The notes below the pieces were generated by a model, which searched no databases, had not been told where the DNA came from, and saw only the letters and a list, made by a program, of their open reading frames with translations. Made by a program: the position numbers and the translations under genes. A stretch of 64,000 nt of DNA from Favolaschia claudopus (Eukaryota; Basidiomycota; Agaricomycetes; Agaricales; Mycenaceae): positions 1,178,001 through 1,242,000 of the forward strand of contig JAWWNJ010000018.1 in the NCBI GenBank assembly GCA_037176885.1. Direction: 5' to 3'. Below are positions 11,269 through 22,450 of the stretch, piece after piece. Each line of letters begins with the position of its first letter. Within the stretch, counting starts at the first letter, position 1.

Positions 11269-12160
11269 CCCTTCTAAAAACACATGGGGCAGGTTCTGAG
11301 ATTGAAAGATGGATGGATATCGAAGTTCTTCGCTAAAAATGGTAGTTTCTCGGTAGCTTATTAGACGTTCACAGAGGCTCAAATTCGTCTCTCCCCAACA
11401 TATAATTGATTTTTCATGGACTAGTTCCGATAATTTTAAACAAAGAGCACGCGGCCAATTTTCCGCAAAAATCTCTATGCATTGAAGAAATTATAAAGGT
11501 GCATTATATGGATGGTGATAAGTACCCAGTAAGTATCTGAAAGGGTGGCGAGCCCGAAGTTCACGAACTCGGCTGCCGTCATGCAGAAACGGTGCAGATC
11601 CCAGCGAGCAAGATCAGCAGTGAGCAAAATTGGCGGGCGAGACTGCGAAAACTGCATCTGCTGACGGTTGAGTAAACCGGGACAAGAGAAATCCCATTTA
11701 ATCCAGCTAAAAGAACGACCAAGAACGCAAAGATAAATTTACAACATCACGCACCCTGGATCCCGGACTTGTACCATTACCAGCGGTAGCTAAGCCTCAA
11801 AGTGCAAGCAGACGACACACAGAACATACTTTTCAACGAAACATTCCCGCTACCTGCCCGCCGCATTCTGATGCATTAGCTTTATTCAGAAGGATCAGCA
11901 AAAAAACAGAATTCACGGAAAGGACTGGAGAATATGAGACGGAAGTTGATGCTGAGGGGTAGCCAGCCTGAGATTGCTAGTAGATTGACCAGAGAAACCA
12001 AATTCGAGATGTCGACGAGGAAAATCTTGAAGAAACGACTATAATTTTGAAGTGGACTGCACGGAAAAGGCGGGTTGGAGTGAGTCAGTACAGTGTAGTA
12101 GGGTTCTGATGGATAGGGAGGGTTCCTTGAGTATTTTTTAAAAGAAACTGACACCTGGTA
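11269..12160. other. no recognisable gene
   Basis: Only small ORFs occur. Nothing recognisable lies between the histone gene and the CCAAT-type tandem repeat. Confidence 0.3.
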
Positions 12161-12236
12161 TACTCGATTGGCCAATTACTACTCGATCCGCCAATTACTA
12201 CTCGATTGGCCAATTACTACTCGATTGGCCAATTAC
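12161..12236. repeat. four tandem 19-bp units with ATTGGCCAAT palindrome
   Basis: The unit is TACTCGATTGGCCAATTAC, four times head to tail. Three units carry the perfect palindrome ATTGGCCAAT, in which CCAAT boxes overlap on both strands, and the second unit has ATCCGCCAAT. CCAAT is the core bound by the HAP/NF-Y complex in fungi, so a regulatory role is possible but unproven. It lies between the histone gene and the 3' end of the F-box gene. Confidence 0.85.
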
Positions 12237-12480
12237 TGAGTCTTTTACAGTAGGCTCAGTCAGTGATGTATTTCGCATTGGCGGTGACAATCGTAGCAAG
12301 AAAGTACCGGTACAGTTTCCAAGGCGAAGTAAAGCAGAAATTGGAATATTGGTAACAACCCTCGACGACGCGAGCTCAACTATTAACCAGGTGAGTTCTT
12401 ATATACTATTCAATATCACATTCTCAATGTAAGAAGTAATGGGGAAAGGGGCGGCAGGGAAACAAACATTCCTCAATGCT

Positions 12481-12929
12481 TCAGTCGACATCTTTCGGGA
12501 GCCCATTGTGTACAATCAGATGTCGTTCATCCGCGCGTATTTCGGCAAACGCTGAAATCAGCCTGCTAACCTCATCCCATTCCTTGCGAGAAGGCGACGA
12601 GTAGCAAACCATCTGTAGGCGTGGGAAAATGGCGGACAGGAATGTGGCTATTTTGTGGGCCGATTCGATTGGCGCTAATCGGACCTCCCATAAGTAAGCT
12701 GAATTTGCGGTGGAGCGCACGGCGCTGGGCAGTAAGCCTAGCGGATGGGATCTTAGTGGCGTCCACGTCGAGACGGAGGTATACGAGCAATGGACAGTGT
12801 TGGGAAAGGGAGACTAGAGATTGCATCGTGGGGGAGGTGGTGGCTGTTATGTCATATTGGCATTCGATGTGTAGCTTTTGGATGCCCGGCCAGGCACGAG
12901 CCATGGATTCAACGAATGCGTCATCTAGA
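12481..12929 (-). pseudogene. 3' part of an F-box/LRR gene, cut off by a LINE insertion
   Basis: Reading leftwards from 12929, the sequence continues the LRR region of the gene at 14200-15358: LDDAFVESMARAWPGIQKL, then TMQSLVSLSQHCPLL and LDVDATKIPSARLTAQ. Near 12715-12735 the frame changes, and the C-terminal continuation (WEVRLAPIESAHKI, FLSAIFPRLQMV) is in another frame down to the stop at 12481-12483. This half therefore carries a 1-2 nt indel in addition to its separation from the 5' half. SLVSLSQHCPLL is typical of agaricomycete F-box proteins. The last 38 bp lie inside the 51.5-kb-period duplication and recur at 63963-64000. Confidence 0.7.
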
Positions 12930-12933
12930 GGGC

Positions 12934-14199
12934 TTGTTTGTTTGTTTGTTTGTAGTTCTAGGGTTATCGTACCTGGCCCGAAGGCTACGCGATAGTACGC
13001 TACGGGAGTATCTAGGGCTTGTAATCTAAGTGTAAGTAAGGAATCCGTATTTTCTACGAGAGCTATGAGAGAAAAGTAAAGTAGTTAAAGTACGTATGGG
13101 AAAACTCGAGGTGAACGGGAGCGCGATTTTGAGCGGGACAGATACTGTAACGGATGTAAGGTACGCCGAGATGGTGCGGGACTGCAGAGGAATGGATGAT
13201 TAAGGCCAGTGGAAGAGGCGGGAGTACGGTAGAGTAAGAGGACAGTAAGATCAGGAAAAGCGGCCGGTCGCAGCGACAAATGCTATGAGGACTTTGAGCA
13301 GATCAGGGTGCGAGAGAAGGGAGGGGACATCAACAGAGCCGAGGAGACCTGCAGAGTAGGACGCTTGCTGGAGATGGTGGCGGAGATGCTCCCAAGCCGG
13401 GCAATGAAGTAGAAAGTGTACCCGGGTCTCCCGAGCACCACAAGCGGGGCAAGCCGGGGAGTCGGTTTGTCGTAACCGGAATCGTGTGGCGTTGAGGGAT
13501 GAAAAGTTGGTTCGGAGACGAGCTATGGTAGAGATCATGGCGCGAGGGATGTTTGCCGTATAAGGGTGCCGCAATGTAGTTGAAGGTGCAGTGCGATCGA
13601 CTTGACGGAGGCCCAATCCGGTGGGGCTGGAAGCCCAGCGTTCAGCCCAACGTGCGAGGATATCCTCCCGGATACGGCGCCTGCAAGTGGTCAGGGAGAC
13701 GAAGGCAGAAGGAGAGGGTGGGAGGCGCGTCGCTTCTTTGGCTGCCAGATCGGCGAATTCGTTGCCGGCGGTCCCGATGTGAGCTGGAGTCCACAAATTC
13801 GTGACGCGAAGGTGGGGACAAAGCTCTAGAGCCCGGCGAAGCAGGCGGTCATAAGCGATAGCTCTGAACTGACCGGAACGGGGGGAGGTGGATAAAACCG
13901 ACTGAAGACCTGCTTGAGAGTCAGAGACGATCAGGACACGATCATACCCTCCACCCAGGGCATGCTGCGTCGCAGCGATCAGACCTTCAACTTCTCCCTC
14001 CGCAACTTGTCCCTCTCCCAACGGGATGAGGAGGCGAAGTAGTTCCTCTGCGCCATGAACCCGCACCGCAGCTCCGCCTGCCCTCCCGTCCAAAAGCGAA
14101 CCATCAGTAAACCACGTAGACCCTTTCCAACCCTCATCAGCAAGGAAACCGTTCAAGACGGCCACAGCCTTCAATTTGGACGGAATGATCGTATTGACT
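12934..14199 (-). mobile_element. 5'-truncated LINE (RNase H, CCHC-like region, 3' UTR)
   Basis: On the minus strand the insert starts at 14199 and ends at 12934 in an (ACAA)n-type 3' tail. It encodes an RNase H1 domain with the usual acidic set: WFTDGSLLDG, EGEVEGLIAA, VSDSQAGLQS and HIGTAGNEFADLAA. A cysteine/histidine motif follows (CPACGARETRVHFLLHC), common at the C-terminus of non-LTR elements. The endonuclease and reverse transcriptase are absent, as expected for 5' truncation during target-primed reverse transcription. The insert is bracketed by GGGC (12930-12933 and 14200-14203), a very short target duplication or microhomology. Removing it joins LCP to LDDAF in one frame. Confidence 0.85.
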
Positions 14200-15358
14200 G
14201 GGCAAAGGCCGGGATAATATAGCTCCACCCAAGAAAGATTGGACAATTCCAGGAGCGGCTTCAAGGCCAAAGCTGATAGGGTGCGGACTTGATGTTCTCC
14301 CCAGGATAAATTACATCCCAAAGCAATTATGAGCGACGTTAAGTGATCCGAAGAGGAGTGAGCACCGATGCTGCTTAGTAGGGCGGTTGGATCGAACGTC
14401 AAGGAAAGGTTGCTTGCATACAACCACATTTGTTCCAGAAGCGGGAAAGTGGTAATCTCCACGACCTTCGCCAATAAAGAGGGAGACGGGGTGCGTAAGC
14501 TGAGGGTGAGAAGCGCAGGAAACTGCCGTTTGACGGACATGTCTTCTCTGGAGCAGACAAGATCCCCTGTAATGACTGAGGTGTCCAAGTGCTCGAGGTG
14601 TTTGAGGTTGGATGAATGAAGGAGAGTGCTAAAGGTCAACCGATCGACGTCAATCTTGCGCAGTAAACTCTCGCAGCGGACAAAGTCTGATATCAACTTC
14701 GTGACTACTCTTTCGCCTTCCACCCCTCCGTCAGAAACAATAGTGACACTGGTCACGCAAGGCAGTGCAAGTTCTTGCACCACCGAGAAGCGCCAAGAGC
14801 AGGATGTAAGTTCAATCATGATACTCGAGACACGGGTTCCGATGAGAGACGGGAGGAGAGAGAATAGCGGCGAGCTTGATGAGCAGAACAAATACCGAAC
14901 GTGCGGGAGTAAAGCTCCGGCAGGGAGAGATCGCGTCATGGACTCCAGAACAGACATGTCGGGCACCGGGCAGCCTTCGCGATAGTCCACGTCTGAGAAC
15001 GTCTTGATACGGCGAGAATAGGAGAGCACTCTGTCCCAATCCTCCAGCTCGGGCTCAATAATTGTCTTGCGTCAGGGTTAGAAAATCTTAAATGTCAAGC
15101 AAGGAGCCAACGCACCAAAATATTGTCAGAGATTCGGTATTTCTCAGCAGGGAGGGCCTTAAGAAGATTGACGTATCCATAATGCTCCTCCCACAGGACA
15201 TCCAAAGATGTTCCCGAGATTTTCTGGCAGGTCAAGGCGAGCCGAGCCAAAGTAATATGCTGGAGCTGGGATTGCCAGCGGTTAGTGTCGGGGTCGTGGT
15301 CGTCGATGCTTTCCACTATCAAACGGGTCAGCTCCGGGACGTCCCAGCACCTATGCAT
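13251..15358 (-). CDS. F-box/LRR protein fused in frame to LINE RNase H (685 aa chimera)
   Basis: Exon 1 is 15358-15116 (81 codons); a 50-nt intron follows (GTGCGT donor, CTAAC branch site, GCAAG acceptor); exon 2 is 15065-13251. The N-terminus MHRCWDVPELTRLI and the stretch LARLALTCQKISGTSLDVLW form an F-box-like module that would bind Skp1 in an SCF ubiquitin ligase. Residues up to about 369 are LRR-like (LKHLEHLDTS, FPALLTLSLRTPS). From base 14199 the frame passes without a stop into LINE sequence carrying a complete RNase H domain. The start was chosen because M-x2-CW-(I/V)PEL is the usual start of these F-box proteins; ORF sequence continues upstream to 15661. Whether the chimera is expressed is unknown. 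It could be a simple disrupted gene. Confidence 0.65.
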
Positions 15359-15525
15359 GGGGGAGGGCGAAAAGGTAAACAAGCATTGACTGTGACCCTC
15401 GGTCCTACCCCATACGTAACGGGACTTTTGGACATCTCGGGGATCGGTTACTTTTTGGACCACCGCCGAAAGATCAATGCCGGCATGGAACGGCTGCGAC
15501 ATGTTCGGAAAAATGGTGGTTTGCT

Positions 15526-15966
15526 CAAGGGGCGACCTGTCAAACGCCATCAGAAAAAGACCCCGACAGTATGTTCGTGTTTGTCGCCAGCCTTCAACCA
15601 CTTGAACCCACAATACTTGCAAGCTGCCGCCGAGAAATACACTAACTAAATGCCCCATCATGTTTCTCGGCCTCTCTCAAGGATGTTCTCCTACGCCAGA
15701 ATTTTTTTGGAGCATATTCTTTGCTCAATTGTATTACGTAACTCCAGCCCCACCAAGTCGTGCAGTATGGTCTTTCGCCCGTTTTTTACGCCAATTTTTG
15801 CATTCAAGTCCCCATATAGCTCAAAAGTATTGGTCTAGACATATTTCAGGCAGATCCACTGCACAAAGAATGTCCAGGGAGGCTGGATGGTAAGGTTGAG
15901 GCTGGCGACAAACACGAACATACTGTCGGGGTCTTTTTCTGATGGCGTTTGACAGGTCGCCCCTTG
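15526..15966. mobile_element. hAT-type MITE (441 bp) upstream of the F-box gene
   Basis: Arms of about 75 bp are inverted: CAAGGGGCGACCTGTCAAAC at 15526 and its complement ending GGTCGCCCCTTG at 15966. Identical 8-bp flanks GGTTTGCT occur at 15518-15525 and 15967-15974. The duplication length and CAAGG start fit hAT. It sits within about 200 bp upstream of the F-box start codon, so it may affect that promoter. Confidence 0.9.
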
Positions 15967-16094
15967 GGTTTGCTTGTACAGTGCCACTCATGACATCTCG
16001 ACTACCATATATGGTGTGGGAAAGTCAAAATTTTGTAATCGTTTCCCGGCCCGTAAAAACCTTGGTTTTTTCGGGAAACCACGGCAAACTATGT

Positions 16095-16865
16095 CTTTGT
16101 AAAATAAATAAAACCCATATCGCGCGAGCTCGAGGGACATATATACCCAGGTAATGAGTGTATATCACACTGAGTTGTGATCCTAGCTGGTATTCTTTAT
16201 CCATCGCCACAGCGAAACATCCCAGGTGTTGAGTGAAATATATCTCGGATGGCTGAAAATATATCTCGGAGGTAGAGAAACATATATCTAATTTTCAATG
16301 TCACCTTCGGAGCTGCCAATCGCAATGACCGACTCGGTTCGGTGACTGCCCACCGGAGCGAGCGGCGTGGTGATGCCGGCTGGCGGCGTCGTTTTGGTTG
16401 TGTTTGAATGACCGGCGCGCGGGGCGGCAGAGATAGCGCGGCCTATTAGCGCTCACTACTAGTAAACTGTAGATAGCATCGCGCCAATGTCGTGAGTCAG
16501 CGGGTTTGACACGTCGATGTGTTTATTCACGCGAAAACCTATGCTCGCCCGTTTGTAAAATAAATAAACCACATATCTAGAATGGTTGAACATATATCTC
16601 GACCTGGTCTGAGATATATATTCTCCTGGGATATATCTCATCTGGGATTTGCAAGGCATCTTCAGCTCGTCCTTATCCATCATCCCATAAAATTATCTCA
16701 CCTCTGGACAAAAAATATATATCGGACAGTTGAAAACATATCGCAACCGGGAGAAGTATATATCTGACTTCCAGTACCATCCCCCGAGGCGCCAAGCGCA
16801 ACCACCGACTCAGCTCGGGCACTGACCGCCGCGGTGGGCGCACTCATTGGCCTGGTGTCGGTGCG
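16095..16865. repeat. two diverged direct repeats rich in ATATATCTCGG-like motifs
   Basis: A unit beginning GTAAAATAAATAAA..CATAT recurs after about 455 bp (about 16098 and 16555). The block GCCAATCGCAATGACCGACT near 16315 has a diverged partner GCCAAGCGCAACCACCGACT near 16792. Between them the string ATATATCT(CGG) occurs many times in both orientations. There is no coding frame. Confidence 0.7.
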
Positions 16866-17073
16866 TACCGAATCTGCGAATGAGGGATTCGGAAGTGTCG
16901 GAGTTCGGTAATAGTCGGCTCTTGAGCCGAATGTGATCTCTGCCTCATTCCACCACGATTCCACCGCGACAAAAGCACGTCAACGCCTCAACACTCATCC
17001 AACATACCCAGGACGACATTTCACCTTCATATCGTCAAGGTCGACACATCACAGTCTTGAGCCGCGCGCATAC

Positions 17074-18256
17074 ATATGGAGCAACGTCTTCGCTATGCAG
17101 ACTGGTTTTTCGTCTGGGCGAAGGATCGCACCTCGATGCCTCGTCGTATGGCTTCTTTGGTGGATGAATTTCACGTCCGTGCTTGCCTCCCTTTCCCTCC
17201 CTGTCTTGTCTGATTGAAAGATGCGGTTTTCTAGTTTTCAATCTACAGTTATGCCACTTCTGATGCTGTCTGGAGTCGTAATGCACCCGGGATAGACATG
17301 TTCGACGTGTTTGAACCCAGCTTCTTGGACGCCGCTCTGAAATCGGATCTCAACCTCGGTCACCTCATCTTTGGCAGTGAATCCTGGGTGGCATACGGCA
17401 AGACTCAATCGCAATACGACGATCCTCTTACAGCGCTATATCGTGAGCATGGTACGTTGCCATCTGTGGATAACCTCCTGCAAAGGCACATACTCAGCGA
17501 ATGATAGGTTTATTGAATACCCCCACCAAGCTGAAACCGGACTTACGACCCACTCATCCTCCCACACGCTGAATTTCGGGGGAGAAAGTCTGCGTATCGC
17601 CCAACCTTCGCCTATCGCGGGCCGAAAGAGATGTGGTCAATAACGCGTGACTTCCCGGATAATTGCCATTGGAGTGCGGACCCCGCGTAAGGTGTTTTCA
17701 TTGTTCAGGCAACAGGCATCTGATGCATTCGCAGAGTTCAACATAAGAAGTCAATCTCTCACCCAAACGGCATCTTCAACTTGGATCGCGATTCAAGAAC
17801 ATCATCACGCAGTCTCTGGGTGTATCCATCGGCCCCTTGGAGTTTTGCGGAATAGGGCACATTGTCTACATCGGTCCCACGGCGCAGTGCGTTTTCATTT
17901 TTATATATGGTTTTGCTGGTTGCCAACCCCTTCTTCTTTTCTTCCCGTTCTTACGCAGCATTGCTCTGTGCAAGGGTGACCCAGTGATACCCCAGTTTCA
18001 TGAGGATAGGTCCCTTCGTGGTCGAGATCGCATCTCCTCCCACCTTGATATGACTGGCAAACGCAAACGAGCGAGAACTGACAAGGAAAATCGTGCCCTG
18101 AGTACCAAGTTGAAAAAAATCGATGCTGGGTATGTGAGAGCGGGTATTGTCGATGAGGGCAAGCTTTCCACCCGAAACGAAGAAGGAGAGCCCAAACCAA
18201 AGAAACGGCGGCTCAGTGCGGATCAGAAATTAGCCTTAACTCAACAGAATGTATAG
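17074..18256 (+). pseudogene. unidentified spliced gene or gene remnant
   Basis: Several plus-strand pieces look like protein rather than chance ORFs. One reads MEQRLRYADWFFVWAKDR near 17074. One follows a likely CTACAG acceptor near 17250 (MFDVFEPSFLDAALKSDL from 17298). A basic Lys/Arg-rich tail lies at 18049-18256 (KRKRARTDKENRAL, PKPKKRRLSADQ) and resembles a nuclear localisation region. I could not assemble one frame and do not recognise the family. It may be part of a transposon-derived gene. Confidence 0.35.
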
Positions 18257-19423
18257 TAGTACATTGGTTTTCGGTAAATCGAATAAATCAGTGATTGGCA
18301 TACTTTGTATTCCGGTCTCTACCAGTCAAAAGAGTGCGGCCTTTCAACTATGCATTTATGTAACCAGAACCTCACTGGTGGCTCGGATCCATCTCCAATT
18401 CACAGAGCAAACATTCTCTCGACGAACGGAATGTCACACTATGTCACACCGTGTGACACGGTCAAGAACTCTCTTGTACTAGGCATTCGGGGATCGATTT
18501 TTAAGGTTGAACAAGCACCCAATCCATGAGATGCATTCAATAGCATTCTCTGTTCCGAATTTCATGAGTGCCGGAATCATGGTTCGCATTTTACGCCGAA
18601 TTTCTTTGTTTGATTCCGGGGATCTATGTCTTGGCCGCAAAACCTGATCCCCCATACGATAGTTTCTTCACGACCTGGTACGGGTTTCCTCGAAGTACTT
18701 CACTTAGCATGTCTAAGTCTCAATCCCAATTTCTAGCATGCAACTCTTTCTCGGAAACAATGAATCGACCAAGGGTGTGCGGAAACCAAAAAAAAATACC
18801 TATGGCCGTTTTTTTTCAAACCGACCTTTTGGCTGAACCACCCTACCACGTAAGCGTTACGTACTGCCCAAATCGAGTAATTATTCACGTGATACCATCG
18901 TGCCGAAGTGCTTGACCAAAACTTGACTGAAAATATGAACTCAAGACAACTATTAGAGGTGGTATTGGATGAATTGAGCACCAAATATCTATTACAACAC
19001 AGCAAAGAGGCATATGCATTGTATCCTCCGTTGCCTCTGATATCAAATACAGCCAAAGTTGATCGTCCCAAATAGGATGGACTGCCGGTGAAGCCCGAAA
19101 AGAGCGATTTGAATCTTGTTGACCAGGATACTTCAACTGGAAACACCGGTAACAGTGTTTTCTAGGTGTATTTGAGCCCCCAGAACCATATTCCACCCCC
19201 CAAAAAATAATCAATTATTTTTTTTTCTGACCGTCCCGGGTCGAACCACCCTCCCTGCCCTAGGTCTCGGCTTGACGGGCCGGCACACCCTTGGAATCGA
19301 CGTGAGGCTGTGGTTTCGGCCGAATTCGGGCCGACTCCACCTTCCTCTTATCCACAACACTGATGCTCGACATCGCAATATTTAGGCTGAATACAAGTTC
19401 AATCTCATCTACAACAGTCAATA
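18257..19423. other. no recognisable gene
   Basis: Small ORFs only, all unrecognised. Confidence 0.3.
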
Positions 19424-21430
19424 CTACCCTATTGCTATTGATACTAATGAGGCTTCTTCATCTCTACTCCGCTGCACTCTCTCGATCAGGTTTGCCCCGG
19501 GAATCAGCATATCAGCATATCCCGCGTTCTGGACTAGCTTCTGTGCCATCGCCGCGCGTCTTTGGTACATGGCCGCCTTCTGCCGAGCATAGGCAGCGTA
19601 CCCCTTCATCAGGCTATCACCCTCTGCCAGTCTTCCCCAAGTATCTGCCATTCGGCTTCAGCGCGGAACCATTGGACGCGATCGCCTTGAATACTCGTCA
19701 AATTGTTTTATCGGTGCACTGAGAAGAATGTTCCTCGCCTTCGTTTGCCCATTCATCCATTTCTGCTTCACTCATTTTTGTTAGTTTGCCCAACTGCCAC
19801 AGCCAGCCGTCCCGGCGATTGTCAGCCGCGACTTTACTTGCCTCCTTGGTGCTCAGTTTCATGCGAGGGGCGAGGTAAGGAGTTATTTCTTCCATATTTG
19901 CTAGCAGATTCAGTGCTTACCGGTTTTCCTTTTCTGCATTTGTGTCCCCGAGGTCGAAGATTCCACTGTTGGGATATATTTCAGTGGTAAACTCCGAAGG
20001 TATTCTTTCTCATACCTGGAAATTTCATTCGCGTCTTCCAGTTGAGGTGCGGGGAATCGCCACAAAGGTCCATCAGTATAGTGTGAGTCACACAGCTGCC
20101 GTCTCTGTAGAACTGGTTTCATGTACAGAGCAGCCTCAGCATCAAGCGCTAACAGAGCCTGTCTGGCAACCTCGTATGAAATCATATGTTGGTCCCGCAG
20201 TTTGGTTGCCTCCGTAATGTTGTCGGCAGCGCGAGTGTTTTGTTTTTGTTGCCGGTCATTCTTTATCTTTCGTCCGCGCAATGCTGATAGCGTTTTGACA
20301 ACGTTTTGAATCGCTCGTAGCGCATCAAAAGCCTGCGCTTCTCGCCATCGAATTTCCTCCGCAGCCAGTCCGGTCAGGTTCAAGCTGTGATGTTCGCCCA
20401 AGGTGAGTTCCGAGGGCAGATATAGCTTCTCAGCGTGAATTTCCGGGCAAGCAAGGGTCTGACCCGCAATTTTATCCGCAACCTTCGGCATCAAGTCTGT
20501 TTGTTTTACGCCAAGCATCAATCCCTGCACGCAGTTTAGTGGTGCGTTGTGCTATTTCCTTGCGACGCGACACGAGTTCATGCTCATTGGTGTCGGCGAT
20601 TAACCTTTGTAGCTTTCGCCTCAATGTTCGATCAGCCTGACTTCAGACACCAAGCATGAAAAGCGCACTGTGAATCTTGAATCTTGAAGCCGTCGTCTGG
20701 AAAGCGAGCTACCTTGTTGCGGGGGATTGCAGTCTGGCCAAAATTTGCATCATCACTTAGCATTTTCTGAAAAATTGCTGTTTGCGATGGAACTATTTAT
20801 CCGTGAGCACTCCCGACCACATAAATATATATAGCGACAACTGAACCTTTCGTGGACCTATGTTTGTAGACGCTGACCGCATCCTTCCCAACTTTGGATG
20901 CAGTTCGTGGCAATGTTTTCCATTGATCGATGCGGTCTCTGAATGAGAGGCTGAGGCCGATGAAATGGTTGCGTTTTTCCAGGTATTTTCTCTTTGATTC
21001 CTTGAGTTCGTCTGCCAAGTCCGATGCTGATACGAAAAAAAAAAAAAATCTCAGGGGAGAGAATATCGCTGATCATACCAAACTGACCTAATTGTGCTGT
21101 CTTTTTGTAGTTCCAGTCCCCATGGTGGTTTATCATCGTGTCGTGTCGATGACCGTGGTTCATTTGGCGGACATGGGGTCCCAGCTGATTCAATTCCGGC
21201 CAGTATTGCTCCGCCGATTCTCCGTGGAAATGTCCAACGCACTCCATGTACGCCGTTCCAAACAGATACATGCATGAATCTTGATGGCCTTGAACGTGAA
21301 GCGCAGGTATCCCATTTTCTTCAGTCGAGGTAGGAGGTGAGGGAAATGTTCTTCGAAGCGCTCTTCAATATTAACGAAATATTCGCAGGCGATATCGTAA
21401 GTTGTGACTTCGTCGACATCTTCCACTTCA
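19424..21430 (-). pseudogene. KDZ (Kyakuja-Dileera-Zisupton) transposase, degenerate
   Basis: Reading leftwards, the pieces follow the order of a KDZ transposase core and C-terminus. First is TTYDIACEYFVNIEERF (21426-21370 region), then after a frame change at an AAGAAAATGGG run, LHVQGHQDSCMYLFG, HFHGESAEQYWPELNQLG and MNHGHRHDTMINHHGDWNYK. A likely intron (GTCAGT...GTATCAG, about 21030-21095) leads to LADELKESKRKYLEKRNHF. Next come LAAEEIRWREAQAFDALRAI and NTRAADNITEATKLRDQH (to about 20000), then WLWQLGKLTKMSEAEMDEW, VQWFRAEAEWQ, and AAYARQKAAMYQRR to 19424. At least two frame breaks and an apparent deletion near 19650 show it is dead. The catalytic N-terminal half is not visible upstream. 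Confidence 0.8.
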
Positions 21431-21922
21431 ATCCTGAGTTTGAACTCAAAGTCTTCATTCGCCTGATGCTGCTCCAGTGCAAGCGATTTGTCCGCATTCG
21501 CAAATCTGCAGTTCAGCGTCAGCTTCAGAAGTAGCTGCCGAAAGTATGCTCACTTTTCACCGTAATGCACAGTCAGTTCAGTAGGTAGGGAGTGAGAAAA
21601 CCCCAGGCAAAGAACGGGTATTCTGTGCAGTAAGATACGTTGCGGCGGAGGGCAAGAAAAGCTCGGTCGAGTAACTATAACAATGATATCGTAGGGTGCA
21701 TGTCGCAGTGTAGTTCGCGGTCTCGCGTCGCGGTTGGAAGGCGTAGAGCAAACAGCAGAAAGGTCACTGTTGCTGGCATCCGGATGTCAGTGGTACATAG
21801 CACTGTGGATAGTCGAAATTCAGAGTAGGGCAGCCGGTGGAAGGGAAGGCCCAGCAGTGTGGGCTGCGCCACTGTACTACCCGATGATAGCATTCGAGAG
21901 GATGGTACTGTTGTGGGGCATA

Positions 21923-22450
21923 AAGGTTGATGCCGAACCATGGTACGGTGAGCGGTCTGGGTAGGCTCCCCAAGACAGACGCTATATCAATTTGCTCGTA
22001 CCTCGCCAGATATAAAGTCTGGGGTACGGGTACGCGGTAAGGGGTATGAATATGCAACAACTTCAGGCCAAGAACTTGAAGAGGAGATTCAAAAGATAGT
22101 AAGGTAAGCCCGTCGGCTCGGGGGTCGCACCAAAACGAGCGGTGTCTGACAGAGGGATTCGAGATGGCCGCAGAATTGGCCCGCCAAGCCGAATCAACGC
22201 GCGGTGGGTCCCTTTCCTAGCATTGAGGCGTAACTTGAAGTGAAGAGCCTTCAAGCATCGAAGGTTGATGCCGAACGGTGGTATGATAAGAAATTTGGGG
22301 TACGTCGGAAGGTACGGGTACGCTGGTAAGGGTATGGGTATGCAACAGCCTGGAGGCAGGAAAAACAGTGAACAGGAGTTGCACCGAAGTGGGCAGAAGG
22401 ACTCGAAATTGACCGCGAAATTGGACCGCCGTCAGGCCGAATCAACGCAT
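21923..22450. repeat. two diverged direct repeats of roughly 200-290 bp
   Basis: AAGGTTGATGCCGAACCATGG at about 21924 recurs as AAGGTTGATGCCGAACGGTGG at about 22260. In both copies it is followed by GGTACGGGTACGC(T)GGTAAGGG, a TATGCAACA block and, further on, CCGAATCAACGC. The copies differ by substitutions and indels, so the duplication is old. Confidence 0.7.

Larger units (their letters stand above)
4229..12518. repeat. segmental duplication, copy 1 (at least 8,290 bp)
   Basis: Everything from 4229 to 12518 recurs in the same orientation at 55711-64000, a constant offset of 51,482 bp. I saw no differences in the stretches compared, and every ORF in one copy has an identical partner in the other. 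The left boundary is sharp: 4228 ends ...CAGTAACC and 55710 ends ...AAGAATCT, then both read ATATGAAGTTTG. The right boundary is not visible because copy 2 continues past the window end. This means a recent tandem-type duplication with a period near 51.5 kb, or an assembly error. Confidence 0.95.

Noticed and set aside
12161..12236. The 19-bp repeats as a CRISPR or telomere-like array
   Set aside because: Units are contiguous without spacers and are not a G-rich telomere repeat. Four copies only.
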